64,000 bases of DNA, taken from NCBI GenBank assembly GCA_024709105.1, contig JANJXJ010000122.1, positions 1 to 64,000 of the forward strand, read 5' to 3'. Positions 43,665-52,393 of this stretch are shown here, piece after piece. The position numbers and the translations under genes were made by a program. Position 1 is the first letter of the stretch. Each line of letters opens with the position of its first letter. The stretch is from Lentimicrobium sp. (lineage in GTDB: Bacteria; Bacteroidota; Bacteroidia; Bacteroidales; Lentimicrobiaceae). The notes under the pieces were generated by a model that was given only the letters and a program-made list of their open reading frames with translations, ran no database searches and was not told where the DNA came from.

Positions 43665-45086
43665 TTATTGATTTGCCTTATTTTGTTTTATGAAGGACTC
43701 CATTTGTGCAGAAAGCAGGCGTTTGGCAATAATCTTTTTATTTCTGTCGAGCAAAAACATAACAGGTGAGCTATGAACATCATACAACTCCCTGAAATCA
43801 GGTGTCATACTGTAAAAGCCATTTACATTTATCCAGGGTAATTCATTTTTGCGGATGTATTGCTTCATGTCTTTCCACGAGGTATCCATACATACAGCAT
43901 AAACCTCGAGATTGTGTAAACCTTTCTCTTTCAGATAGAAATCACGCAGTAACGGCGTTTCCTTTTTACAATGGCTGCAGTCGGGATCCCAAAAGTAAAT
44001 GAGTGTGTAGTCTGATTTGATGCTGTGCAATGAAACAGGATTTTGTAATGTGTCCAGTAAAATCATTTCCGGGGCAATCTTGCCGATGAGCACATTTCTT
44101 ATGGCATTCGCCTTTTTAATGAGATTTTCTTTTACAGTAGTATTCATCCAGCCCATCTTTTTGTCCTGATAATATTTATCTACCAGATGTACAAATATGG
44201 CGTCGTATCCCATGATCTCTGATGTTTCATACTTGATGGTAAAATACCACATCAGATATTTAAAAGTCTCTTCATTATCTCCTGCCATGGAAAACAGGTG
44301 GTCAATTGCTTTTATGAGCGAATCGGGAGCCGGAACCGTGAGTTTGCTGATATATTGCTCAACTTTACTGTGAAGAAATGGTGTCCTGATCACCCTGTCG
44401 TCAGAAAGATCAATGTTGTCCCAGAAATGTTTGCGATAATATCTGAAAGGAAAGGTGGAATCCGGCCGGCCATTGCTAAGGATAGGCATTTCAGGGATTT
44501 CAGGTTCCTGCATGGCTTTCAGAAAAACTGCCATAAAAGATCCCGGATTACTGTTGATGATACCATTAATGTACCTCTTTACTTCATCATTTAGTAATTC
44601 CAGCTGGTTTTGAATCACTTGAAGCGAGTCACTGCCTTTGCTGTATTTTTTTCCAAGATCATTTAGAGCTGTTCTTTGTTTTTGCTTTTCGGTAAGGAAG
44701 TTCATGTAATCCAGGAAAAGGGTATTTTCTTTGCTTCCTTTTATTTTAAGGCTTTGCGGAAATTTATCTTTCTGACCTGTAATTGATATATTTTTACTGT
44801 CTGATATAATAAAATCAAACAACTTATTTTTGTTTTCCCCTGCAAGAAAGTACATTCCAGGCAATAGTTCTTTCCTTTTCGAAAAAACATATTCTGAATT
44901 CTTACTTCTGTAAGCCGTATCTGTAACAAACTGTTTATCACCAGAATAGTGTGCCAGCAGCATCAGGCTATCACTTAATCCATCTATTTTTACAGAAATC
45001 TGGTAAGCGTTTTGTGAAAAAGCAGGAATTATGTCAGCAGCAAGGAAAAGCAGTGCCAGTGAAATTTTTACGAATAAACTTTTCAT
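43665..45086 (-). CDS. Exported thioredoxin-fold protein (TlpA/DUF5106-like)
   Basis: A 473-residue exported protein. The signal peptide spans about residues 1-24 (LALLFLAADIIPAFS). The N-terminal part has a DUF4369-like beta domain (YQISVKIDGLSDSLMLLAHY). A helical middle follows (about 130-310, DUF5106-like). The C-terminal 150 residues are a thioredoxin fold with active site YFWDPDCSHCKKETPLL near 370 and a cis-Pro-like VHSSPVMFLLDRNKKII near 435. It is likely a periplasmic thiol oxidoreductase, but the partner is unknown. The CxxC is CSHC. It is monocistronic, divergent from the 292-residue coiled-coil gene. Confidence 0.82.
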   Translation of the reverse strand: MKSLFVKISLALLFLAADIIPAFSQNAYQISVKIDGLSDSLMLLAHYSGDKQFVTDTAYRSKNSEYVFSKRKELLPGMYFLAGENKNKLFDFIISDSKNISITGQKDKFPQSLKIKGSKENTLFLDYMNFLTEKQKQRTALNDLGKKYSKGSDSLQVIQNQLELLNDEVKRYINGIINSNPGSFMAVFLKAMQEPEIPEMPILSNGRPDSTFPFRYYRKHFWDNIDLSDDRVIRTPFLHSKVEQYISKLTVPAPDSLIKAIDHLFSMAGDNEETFKYLMWYFTIKYETSEIMGYDAIFVHLVDKYYQDKKMGWMNTTVKENLIKKANAIRNVLIGKIAPEMILLDTLQNPVSLHSIKSDYTLIYFWDPDCSHCKKETPLLRDFYLKEKGLHNLEVYAVCMDTSWKDMKQYIRKNELPWINVNGFYSMTPDFRELYDVHSSPVMFLLDRNKKIIAKRLLSAQMESFIKQNKANQ

Positions 45087-45114
45087 TTTTTAAGCAAAAC
45101 AATTATTAACATTG

Positions 45115-45122
45115 CAAACTTA
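45115..45122 (-). promoter_or_regulatory. -7 element TAAGTTTG for the thioredoxin-fold gene
   Basis: TAAGTTTG on the minus strand lies 28 bases before the ATG. A TTTG at 45148-45151 is slightly too distant for a perfect -33 element. Confidence 0.5.
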
Positions 45123-45216
45123 CAATTTTTTGGGTTAAAACCCGAAGCAAACAGTTTCTCACTTTGTTTAACAATTACATGGAGTTGTTTGTTATATAAA
45201 CCAAAGCATTTTTCCT

Positions 45217-46095
45217 ATGATACTAAGAATTTTAACCGGGCTGTTGTTTTTTCTGATAGCTGCAGTTCCTGTTCAAGCACAAATTGCTGATTCAGTGTTG
45301 CTGTCTGAAAGGCTTTATTACTATAAAAAATATACATCCATTGCCGATACAATGACCATCAATTCATGGATTAACCTGAAACGGCTCAAAGATAATCTTG
45401 AAGAAATAGTTAAAATTGACAATGAGCTCATTCAATATTATCAGGTTATTGGAGGCAGGGATATTCCCAATGAGAGTGATTCCATTAATAAATTGAATTC
45501 TAAATTATCGGAAGTTTCCAACCAGCTGGAACTAAAAACTTCGCGTGCCGACAACGATTTATGGATGATATGGATATTAAAAACAGCTGCAGTGTTCATG
45601 ATTTTTATTATTCTTATACTTATTTATTTAGCAATAAACTTTAGCAACAAGTTCAAAAATGCCCGAATTCAGGTAAAAAGCAGTGAAGATGAGAACAATT
45701 CACTTAAAGAGGAGTATTTACAACTTGTTGAAGAATGTAAAAGGCTTAAATCCCGGGAGGATGATTTCAGGGAAGAATTGCAAAGAGGACTGATTTCCAA
45801 CCAGGAAAAGTTGAATTTGTTACAGGAAAAAATCAAAAGCCTTGAATTTGAAAATGAGAAACTCAGAGCAATTTCTGACGCAAATAGTCTTGCTCAGGTA
45901 TTATATCTTGAAAAAGCCGAATTGGCTTCGGATGAAAAAAATAAACCGGAACTTACTGTGGAAGAAATAAATAATCTGATTTCCGAAAGAGACAGTCTGA
46001 TACGGTTGGCTGGTAAGCTGCAGGAGCAATTATTGATGGAAAAGGAAGATCATGAGGTACTAAAGCGAAAACTATTGGGATTATTGGAAAAGTAA
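45217..46095 (+). CDS. Membrane-anchored coiled-coil protein of unknown function
   Basis: A 292-residue protein that I do not recognise. It begins with a signal peptide or anchor (residues 3-22, ending PVQAQ). Residues 23-115 are a helical, presumably periplasmic part. One strong transmembrane helix lies at about 122-144 (TAAVFMIFIILILIYLAINF). The rest, about 150-292, is a long cytoplasmic coiled coil rich in Glu, Lys and Leu. Topology suggests a link between periplasm and cytoplasm. The gene is single, convergent with the next, and divergent from the thioredoxin-fold gene. Confidence 0.68.
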   Translation: MILRILTGLLFFLIAAVPVQAQIADSVLLSERLYYYKKYTSIADTMTINSWINLKRLKDNLEEIVKIDNELIQYYQVIGGRDIPNESDSINKLNSKLSEVSNQLELKTSRADNDLWMIWILKTAAVFMIFIILILIYLAINFSNKFKNARIQVKSSEDENNSLKEEYLQLVEECKRLKSREDDFREELQRGLISNQEKLNLLQEKIKSLEFENEKLRAISDANSLAQVLYLEKAELASDEKNKPELTVEEINNLISERDSLIRLAGKLQEQLLMEKEDHEVLKRKLLGLLEK

Positions 46096-46117
46096 TTGAA
46101 AAGTGTATGCTTTTCAA
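46096..46117. terminator. Possible bidirectional hairpin between convergent genes
   Basis: TTGAAAAG pairs with CTTTTCAA across a 6-base loop, immediately after the stop at 46095. The following tract is A-rich on the plus strand and T-rich in part on the minus strand, so it more readily serves the minus gene. Confidence 0.45.
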
Positions 46118-46128
46118 AAAAGTAGTTT

Positions 46129-46902
46129 TTATCTTCTTCTGAACTTGTTCCATTCACCGAATGAAGGGCATGTATCCCGGTTTCTGTCAAAATTTGAAGG
46201 TGTAATTCTGTAGGCAATACCAAATTTTAAAAACATGATCCTGTCATTTATCCCGGTGGTTCCTGTCATTGCATCAAAACTGTCAGTATTGAGTAAAATG
46301 AAGTTGGTGTTCTGATTAAGTATAATTTTATCTGTCAAACCATAGGCTATGTAATATCCTGACGAAAAACCTGCACCTATGTTTGCTTTTCCCTGTTTTT
46401 TCCTATCCTGATCCAAACCATTGTATTTAATAACATTCATGTTGTCAGGATTATAGCTTATGGATCTGTATAAAAATATTCCGTAACCAGCCTGAATCCC
46501 GAAATCAATTCTGGTTGAAGAATAAGGAATGATTAGCTCTTTGAGACTGAATGAAAGATTAATATTCACTTGACTAAAACGGTTGAAAAAACTGGTGTTT
46601 ATTGAAGGTCTATTACTCTTGGTATTTCCTGAGCCAAAATTTGCCTTTAGAATCAAATATTGATTTATTTGCTTCGAAATAAATAAATCAGCAGTAATGC
46701 CGCTCTCAAACCGAAGTTTGTTTAGCGGTTCGAAATCGTAAATGCTCAGGTCTCCAAAATAAGAAACTGCACCAACATTTAATCCAACAACCAGATCATC
46801 TTTGGAAAAGATGTGCTGTGCAGAAATCTCCCTTAATGGAAAGATTGCAAACAATCCTATAAAAAGGAGCTGAAATCTGGTATGATGCAAGGTTTTTTGC
46901 AT
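46129..46902 (-). CDS. Outer-membrane beta-barrel-like protein
   Basis: A 257-residue exported protein with a signal peptide to about residue 29 (LREISAQ). The rest shows regular alternating strands with Gly and aromatic residues (VGLNVGAVSYFGDLSIYDF, FGIQAGYGIFLYRSISY, IMFLKFGIAYRI), fitting a small outer-membrane barrel of the DUF6089/PorT-like style. The C-terminal tail is hydrophilic and holds one Cys. The role is unknown. It is separated from the DUF1684 gene upstream by 93 bases. Confidence 0.62.
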   Translation of the reverse strand: MQKTLHHTRFQLLFIGLFAIFPLREISAQHIFSKDDLVVGLNVGAVSYFGDLSIYDFEPLNKLRFESGITADLFISKQINQYLILKANFGSGNTKSNRPSINTSFFNRFSQVNINLSFSLKELIIPYSSTRIDFGIQAGYGIFLYRSISYNPDNMNVIKYNGLDQDRKKQGKANIGAGFSSGYYIAYGLTDKIILNQNTNFILLNTDSFDAMTGTTGINDRIMFLKFGIAYRITPSNFDRNRDTCPSFGEWNKFRRR

Positions 46903-46995
46903 TGGTAGTCAATTAAAGCAGAAATAGTAAGATTGAGTCGTTGTTAAGTAGTTAACGCAAAAAAGGGTAAACTTGTTTTAAAGCTGTAATCTACA

Positions 46996-47625
46996 TTAAT
47001 GCTTTACAAAGCTTTTTTCACCAGCTTTAACTTTTAAAGGTAGATAGTTTCCCGAAGGAGGCACCGGACAACTGTATTTTTTGCTATAAACGCAGTAAGG
47101 GTTATAGCATTTGTTAAAATCTATAGTAACATATTCATTATCAGTTATATAAACATCAACATACCTTCCGCCTCCATAGGTTTCCCTGCCATTGGTTTCA
47201 TCGGTAAAAGGCAGGAATAAATAATTCTCAAAGCCAGGTTTATTCATAAGACCTACATTTTGAAAAAGGGTTAGCTCATGCGTAATTCCCCGGATTTCAA
47301 AAATAACTTTACCAAAAACTATATAAAGAGGTAACCTTTCTGTTGTAGTTTTCATTTTGATGGTATCAGTGCCATTAAAACGTTCTAAACGTGCGTTGAT
47401 AACCCAGTTACAGGAAGGCTTATAATACTTTAACGATTTGAAATGTACTTTGGCGGTAGAATCAAGAGGAGAATCTGCTTCAGATTTGAATTCCTGATTT
47501 TTGCTGTTACGCTCTGCTATAAGTTCACTTTTATATTTCTTTTGTTCGCAACTTACCTGTGCAAAAACATGCATGTTTACTGCAGGAATCAGAATTATAA
47601 TTATCAGAAAAAATGTGGTCTTCAT
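46996..47625 (-). CDS. Exported DUF1684 protein
   Basis: A 209-residue protein with a signal peptide (about 1-22, ending HVFAQ). The domain starts with ELIAERNSKNQEFKSEADSPLD. LFLPFTDETNGRETYGGGRYVDV near residue 134 and DFNKCYNPYCVYSKKYSCPVPP near 170 are the DUF1684 hallmarks. The function is unknown. The promoter lies at 47642-47649. The space 47626-47912 also serves pdxH on the other strand. Confidence 0.86.
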   Translation of the reverse strand: MKTTFFLIIIILIPAVNMHVFAQVSCEQKKYKSELIAERNSKNQEFKSEADSPLDSTAKVHFKSLKYYKPSCNWVINARLERFNGTDTIKMKTTTERLPLYIVFGKVIFEIRGITHELTLFQNVGLMNKPGFENYLFLPFTDETNGRETYGGGRYVDVYITDNEYVTIDFNKCYNPYCVYSKKYSCPVPPSGNYLPLKVKAGEKSFVKH

Positions 47626-47641
47626 GGTCAGGAAATTGCAG

Positions 47642-47649
47642 CAAAGGTA
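47642..47649 (-). promoter_or_regulatory. -7 element TACCTTTG upstream of the DUF1684 gene
   Basis: TACCTTTG on the minus strand lies 16 bases before the start codon. The rest of the gap to 47912 holds no ORF or hairpin that I can support. Confidence 0.55.
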
Positions 47650-47912
47650 TCATTTTTTCGGATAGGCAGGATTCTTGTTTTCTGTCTTCTTTAGTAGATG
47701 CATAAAGGTAAATCGCATAAGAAACAATCTACCGGTTGTTGGAATTCGTGAACAGATTAATTTTTTAATTGTTCTAAGAGAGCCACAAAATAGGTTTCCT
47801 TTTATTATGGCCGGGCATGACTTCTCCATATTTATAATTTGAGTCATCTCCCGGCTGGAAGTGAAGTTGATCTTTAATCAATGGTAATCAAACAGAACAA
47901 AAACAGCCTGAA

Positions 47913-48548
47913 ATGAATGTAAGTAATATCAGATTAACTTATAAGAAAGGTGCTTTGAATGAAGAAGATGCTGGTTCCGATCCATTCGCTTTATTGGAGA
48001 AATGGTTGCAAAATGCGATTGAGTCTGAAGTAAATGAGCCAACAGCAATGGTGTTGTCAACTATAAATGCAGAAGGAGTTCCGGATTCACGGGTAGTACT
48101 CTTAAAAGGATTAGAGAGCAATAAATTACTTTTCTTTACCAATTACCTTAGCGACAAAGGTTTACATATTTTACACAATCCAGGTGTTTCTGTGCTGTTT
48201 TTCTGGCCTGAATTGGAGCGCCAAATCAGAATACAAGGCATTGCATCAAAGATTTCTCAGGAAGAATCGGAGCAATATTTCAACTCAAGGCCTTTGGAAA
48301 GCAGGGTAGGAGCCATTATTTCGCCACAAAGCCAGGTGATTGAGAACAGAGAATTTCTTGAGAAATCGTTTAGCAGCTTGTTAGATAAATCTATTTCGCA
48401 AAACCTTGAAAAACCTGCTCACTGGGGAGGATATTCCATAGTTATGAACAAGATTGAATTCTGGCAAGGCAGACCTGGCCGTTTGCATGACCGGATCAGA
48501 TTTCGGCAGGAAAATAATAATTGGATCAGAGAAAGACTGGCTCCGTAG
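47913..48548 (+). CDS. pdxH: Pyridoxamine 5'-phosphate oxidase
   Basis: FMN-dependent oxidase that makes pyridoxal 5'-phosphate, 211 residues. Conserved points: IRLTYKKGALNEEDAGSDPF at the start, VPDSRVVLLKG near residue 55 (FMN phosphate), FFTNYLSDKG near 74, FFWPELERQIRIQG near 95, SRPLESRVGAIISPQS near 125 and EFWQGRPGRLHDRIRF near 187, which is the C-terminal hallmark with the Arg-His substrate site. Its stop abuts the stop of the convergent DUF1858 gene. The enzyme needs FMN, but no regulation by the FMN riboswitch is implied. Confidence 0.97.
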   Translation: MNVSNIRLTYKKGALNEEDAGSDPFALLEKWLQNAIESEVNEPTAMVLSTINAEGVPDSRVVLLKGLESNKLLFFTNYLSDKGLHILHNPGVSVLFFWPELERQIRIQGIASKISQEESEQYFNSRPLESRVGAIISPQSQVIENREFLEKSFSSLLDKSISQNLEKPAHWGGYSIVMNKIEFWQGRPGRLHDRIRFRQENNNWIRERLAP

Positions 48549-48761
48549 TTAACTTAATTCCTCTTTAAGCAAGTTTACCAACTCCGTAATCTGATCTTCA
48601 CTGTAATGTTTGTCCATTGCCAGCTCCCGCAATGTTCCCCAAACAGGTTCACCACAAATGATGCAGGGTAATCCCCTGTTGATAAGTAATGTAGAAACTC
48701 CTGGATAGTGATTCACCAGGTCTTCAATGGTGATTTCAGGGTTAATTTCAGGTTTTTCCAT
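48549..48761 (-). CDS. DUF1858-like small protein
   Basis: A 70-residue protein of the DUF1858 type: ITIEDLVNHYPGVSTLLINRG near residue 9, the LPCIICGEPVWGTLRELA segment with two cysteines (CIIC) near 31, and a closing helix. Members often accompany redox or nitrite-type proteins, but none is adjacent. It lies 3 bases downstream of the DUF4301 gene, so it is the second gene of that operon. Confidence 0.78.
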   Translation of the reverse strand: MEKPEINPEITIEDLVNHYPGVSTLLINRGLPCIICGEPVWGTLRELAMDKHYSEDQITELVNLLKEELS

Positions 48762-48764
48762 AAT

Positions 48765-50315
48765 TCAGGCCTGATGTTCTTTTCTTAACAGGTCATTAAC
48801 GGTTTTAACAGGATTGAAAGTAAGGATAGGTACTTCAACAAAAACTGTGGTCCAGTCTGCCATTGCTCCGTTCCATAATCCCGGTAATTCCTGTGCTTTA
48901 AGTTCTCTGCCATCCTTCGATTTTACTGATATGAAACCTGTAGAAGGGTCAACAAAGTCTCTGAGGTCAAATTGCTCACCATTAAAGTCTCTGACATAGC
49001 AAACCAAATCAACAGGATTAAAATGTGTCGATTTTGAGAAAATTTCTTTTTGGTCTGAATTTGCAAGATCAATTTGCGAGGATTCTACGATCTGAAGTGA
49101 AATTTCGCCTTCGGTGTTCCTGATCCAGAATGGACCTCCGCCGGGTTCACCTTCGTTTTTAACCATACCGCAAATCCTTATAGGACGATGCAGTTTGTTA
49201 AAGAGATAGTCAATTTTTTCGATTTTGCTTAATTCCTCAAAATCAGCAGGAATTACAATGCAAAGTTTATCCTTGGTGAAAGCTATTATTTTTTTTAATT
49301 CATTGTCTGTAATATTGCCATCTTCAAGTTTTTCGAGATAATCAAAGATTTTGTCTCTCAGTTCAATAAGGTAACCGCCCAGCACTCTTTTGTATTTGTA
49401 AGTAGTTTCTTTGAGTGCATCGGGAACTATATTGTCAATATTTTTGATAAAAATGATCTCACCTTCACGGTCATTGAGGTTTTCTATCAGCGCACCGTGA
49501 CCCCCCGGCCTGAAAACGATATTGTCATTTTCATCTCTGAAAGGTTTATTTTTTGAGTCAACAGCAATGGTATCAGTTGATGACTTTTGAATTGAGAAAG
49601 TCAGTTCATAGGTTACATCAAACAATTCCTCATATTTATCTTTAACTCTGTTTATTTCTTCAATAAATCTGTCGGAATGTTCTGGCGATACTGTAAAATG
49701 AATGGCCACCCGACCCTCGCTGTTCTGGCAGTATTCAGCTCCTTCAACCAAATGTTCTTCCATAGCCATGCGGCCACCTTCGGCATAATTATGGAATTTG
49801 AGTAATGCTTTGGGCAGGTTGGCATAACCCAGGCCTTTGTCTTCCAGCAGGTACTCGATTATCACAGAATAGTCGGCGTCTTTGAGGCAGTTTTCAAGAT
49901 CCAGGTCGTTTTGCTTCATTATTGCCACGAGATCTCTGTAAAAAGCAAATTTTGGAAGGTTTTTTATAAAGTTATAAACAGAATTAAACCCTTTGTCAGA
50001 ATCAAGTGCAGATTTTCCATCCGAATCTTTTGAATATTTTTCGTTAAATTCAAATAGATGTTTAAACATCCTGCTGGCGGCTCCGGATGCCGGAACAAAT
50101 TTTAGAATTTCGTAATCTTCGGCATTTTTATCATAAAAAGCCTGCAATTTATCTAATTCCTGATCGGTGAAAATTTTTATCCCATTTTCAGGAGTTGCCG
50201 GCGCTATGAGTTCAATAAACGGAAAACCGCTTTTGAAATTATCTATCTGTTGTTCAATGGTTTCAGGGTCAATTCCTTTAGCCTGAAATAATTTGAGGTC
50301 GCTTGGAGTAAACAT
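48765..50315 (-). CDS. DUF4301 protein, nucleotidyltransferase-like
   Basis: A 516-residue soluble protein of the DUF4301 family, typical of Bacteroidota. FVPASGAASRMFKHLFEFNE near residue 73 resembles the phosphate-loop of sugar nucleotidyltransferases. GGRMAMEEHLVEGAEYCQ near 176 and RPGGHGALIENLNDREGEI near 270 have the flavour of UDP-sugar pyrophosphorylases, and IRICGMVKNEGEPGGGPFWI near 378 is the family hallmark. The reaction is unknown. It has one of the best promoters in the window (50375-50405) and is followed by the DUF1858 gene. Confidence 0.82.
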   Translation of the reverse strand: MFTPSDLKLFQAKGIDPETIEQQIDNFKSGFPFIELIAPATPENGIKIFTDQELDKLQAFYDKNAEDYEILKFVPASGAASRMFKHLFEFNEKYSKDSDGKSALDSDKGFNSVYNFIKNLPKFAFYRDLVAIMKQNDLDLENCLKDADYSVIIEYLLEDKGLGYANLPKALLKFHNYAEGGRMAMEEHLVEGAEYCQNSEGRVAIHFTVSPEHSDRFIEEINRVKDKYEELFDVTYELTFSIQKSSTDTIAVDSKNKPFRDENDNIVFRPGGHGALIENLNDREGEIIFIKNIDNIVPDALKETTYKYKRVLGGYLIELRDKIFDYLEKLEDGNITDNELKKIIAFTKDKLCIVIPADFEELSKIEKIDYLFNKLHRPIRICGMVKNEGEPGGGPFWIRNTEGEISLQIVESSQIDLANSDQKEIFSKSTHFNPVDLVCYVRDFNGEQFDLRDFVDPSTGFISVKSKDGRELKAQELPGLWNGAMADWTTVFVEVPILTFNPVKTVNDLLRKEHQA

Positions 50316-50374
50316 AAATCTTCGTTTGATTTCAGCTTAGCATTAAAAAAAAGCAAACTGAATGCATGTTGCCA

Positions 50375-50405
50375 CAAAGATAAGCAAAAACCTGCTTGTT
50401 GCAAA
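50375..50405 (-). promoter_or_regulatory. Consensus promoter of the DUF4301 operon
   Basis: Read on the minus strand, TTTG (50405-50402) and TATCTTTG (50382-50375) are 19 bases apart, the exact Bacteroidota -33/-7 arrangement. The ATG at 50315 is about 60 bases downstream. Confidence 0.75.
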
Positions 50406-50459
50406 TAGGGCATTTAGTTTAGGAACGATTCGTGACAAAAATGTCACTGCCTGGTAAAA

Positions 50460-51425
50460 TCAGTTTGTAAATACAAGCAAATAGGTAGTATAGGCAACAA
50501 ACATAAGGAAAAGGAAAATTCCCTGATTTCTGTTGATTTGCTTCTGTTTGCCAATGAATAGAAAAGCAAACATGACCAGGCTTGCAACGAGTAAGAACAA
50601 AAGATCAAAGTTTGATTTAATATTGAAAGGAATAGGCCTTATGGTGGCACTGACACCAAGTACAAAGAAGATGTTAAAAATGTTTGACCCAACCACATTG
50701 CCGATAGCAATATCTGATTTTTTTCGGGTAGCAGCTACTATTGATGTAGCAAGTTCGGGCAGTGATGTTCCTGCTGCCACAACGGTTAAACCAATAACTG
50801 CTTCACTCATCCCCAGCATTTTGGCAATATCAACTGCTCCTTCAACTAAAAACTTACCACCAAAAAATAAACCAGTTAATCCGCCAATTACAAAGATTAT
50901 TGATTTTAGAACTCCCATTTTTTTCGAAGCTTCAACTTCCTCATGCAATGGTCCTGAAGATTTTGCAAGAGCAAAAGTATAGGCTAGAAAAATGGAGAAG
51001 AAGCTCAGCAGCACCAGCCCGTCAATTCTTGATATTTCAGCACGTGAGTAGCCATCCAGAATTATATCATTGGCCATTAATCCCATCACAATCACAGCTA
51101 GTATGCTAAAAGGTATTTCTTTCCATACAGTAGTGCTTTTAACAACGATTGGGCTGATTGCGGCTGTTAAACCAAGAATAACCAGCAAGTTGAATATATT
51201 GCTGCCAACCACATTCCCTATTGCAATATCTGTATTACCATTGATTGAAGCAAAAAGATTCACGATCAGCTCAGGAGATGAGGTGCCAAATGCTACCACG
51301 GTGAGTCCTATCACAAGGTCAGATACATTTAACCGCTGTGCAAGGCTTGAAGATCCATCAATTAACCAGTTTGAAGCATAAACCAATAGAACAAGACCAA
51401 CAATGAAAAGGAAAAGGCTGAGCAT
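50460..51425 (-). CDS. Na+/Ca2+ antiporter-like (CaCA family)
   Basis: Inner-membrane cation exchanger of 321 residues with about ten helices. The two alpha repeats are visible: VVAFGTSSPELIVNLFASIN near residue 42 with AIGNVVGSNIFNLLVILG, and VVAAGTSLPELATSIVAATR near 214 with AIGNVVGSNIFNIFFVLG. The Glu/Ser-Asn residues of the ion sites are intact. This is the YrbG-like bacterial type. I use the ATG at 51425; the TTG eight codons upstream adds a hydrophilic stretch not found in the family. The NRK-like gene lies upstream on the same strand, 73 bases away. Confidence 0.93.
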   Translation of the reverse strand: MLSLFLFIVGLVLLVYASNWLIDGSSSLAQRLNVSDLVIGLTVVAFGTSSPELIVNLFASINGNTDIAIGNVVGSNIFNLLVILGLTAAISPIVVKSTTVWKEIPFSILAVIVMGLMANDIILDGYSRAEISRIDGLVLLSFFSIFLAYTFALAKSSGPLHEEVEASKKMGVLKSIIFVIGGLTGLFFGGKFLVEGAVDIAKMLGMSEAVIGLTVVAAGTSLPELATSIVAATRKKSDIAIGNVVGSNIFNIFFVLGVSATIRPIPFNIKSNFDLLFLLVASLVMFAFLFIGKQKQINRNQGIFLFLMFVAYTTYLLVFTN

Positions 51426-51498
51426 ATTTTTATTTATTAGTTGATGCAAAATTAGTGCAGATTTTGCTTTTATTTGAAATTTTCTGCTTAAACAGGGC

Positions 51499-52047
51499 TT
51501 AAATCAGAATGTAGTTCAGAATTTCTTCAATTTCGAAATCTTCTTCTCCATTAATTATGAGGGTATTTTTCAACTCCTGAGGCAACTGACCATACTTTTG
51601 ATAGCTTTGCCAGATATGATCAATATACCATTCGGGTTCTTTACCCCACCTATGGTCTTTTCTTTTCCTCTTTCTGAATTCAGCTTCAGATAAGGTAATA
51701 AAAATGGTTTTGTCAAAATACTCATAAATACTTTTCTTGTTGAATACCAATAGTCCTTCCACAATTACAGTAGACATGGTATTTCCTGCTCTGTTCATTT
51801 CAGATTTAAGTGACTGCCAATCAATAGCCTCTGGCCTTTCCCAGTCTGTATGCCCCTTTATTTCAGGAATATCACTTTCGACAGGCACATACAAATCCTG
51901 ACTGATAAGTACTGAATTCGAAATATTCTGAGCTAAAATCTGACCTAGAAAAGTTTTTCCGGAACGACTAACACCTCCAATTCCAATAAATCTGGCAAGA
52001 GGTTTTGAAAATTCAAATTCATTTTGTGCAGTAAGAAAATTGTCCAT
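51499..52047 (-). CDS. Nicotinamide-riboside-kinase-like P-loop kinase
   Basis: A 182-residue kinase of the uridine kinase/NRK fold. Walker A is GIGGVSRSGKTFLGQ near residue 22. SVLISQDLYVPVESDIPE near 43 and DWERPEAIDWQSLK near 67 match the NRK1 substrate region. VIVEGLLVFNKKSIY near 92 is the Walker-B area. The lid has RKRKRKDHRW, and PEWYIDHIWQSYQKYGQ near 138 closely follows eukaryotic NRK1. Phosphorylation of nicotinamide riboside to NMN is the most likely role, yet uridine or another nucleoside cannot be excluded. ATG 52047 is chosen over the TTG at 52071, which lies in the promoter. Confidence 0.75.
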   Translation of the reverse strand: MDNFLTAQNEFEFSKPLARFIGIGGVSRSGKTFLGQILAQNISNSVLISQDLYVPVESDIPEIKGHTDWERPEAIDWQSLKSEMNRAGNTMSTVIVEGLLVFNKKSIYEYFDKTIFITLSEAEFRKRKRKDHRWGKEPEWYIDHIWQSYQKYGQLPQELKNTLIINGEEDFEIEEILNYILI

Positions 52048-52068
52048 TTTTAGTTCATTAACCGGGAG

Positions 52069-52076
52069 CAAACCTA
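52069..52076 (-). promoter_or_regulatory. -7 element TAGGTTTG upstream of the NRK-like gene
   Basis: TAGGTTTG on the minus strand is 21 bases before the chosen ATG and overlaps the rejected TTG start. Confidence 0.45.
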
Positions 52077-52210
52077 ATACTTTATCGCAAAATCTATATC
52101 ATAACAAATAATTTTGCCAATAGTTTCTCAACTCGAAATACAAGAATGGCTGATAATCAGTAAATAAAATGAGAGTCGCAGAATAATTTTAAAAAAAGTG
52201 CTTTCGAGTG

Positions 52211-52240
52211 TTGCTTGAATAAAAAATAGTTATACATTTG
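52211..52240 (+). promoter_or_regulatory. Promoter of the tRNA-Leu pair
   Basis: TTG motifs at 52211-52217 and TACATTTG at 52233-52240 are 15-19 bases apart, matching the -33/-7 pattern. The first tRNA starts 11 bases after the -7 element. Confidence 0.7.
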
Positions 52241-52251
52241 CACACTCATTT

Positions 52252-52335
52252 GCCCAGGTGGTGGAATTGGTAGACACGCCAGCTTGAGGGGCTGGTGTCC
52301 TTAAGGACGTGCAAGTTCGAGTCTTGTCCTGGGCA
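52252..52335 (+). tRNA. tRNA-Leu (GAG)
   Basis: An 84-base class II tRNA. The acceptor stem GCCCAGG pairs with CCTGGGC. The anticodon stem CCAGC/GCTGG encloses loop TTGAGGG, so the anticodon is GAG. The long variable arm GTCC-TTAA-GGAC is perfect. The T arm holds TTCGAGT. CCA is not encoded. It is transcribed with a second tRNA-Leu 58 bases downstream. Confidence 0.96.
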
Positions 52336-52393
52336 CAAATCCGAGTCAGTTCGGTAGCAGTCGGCAGACTGCATTTTTTTATCAGTTAATTGC

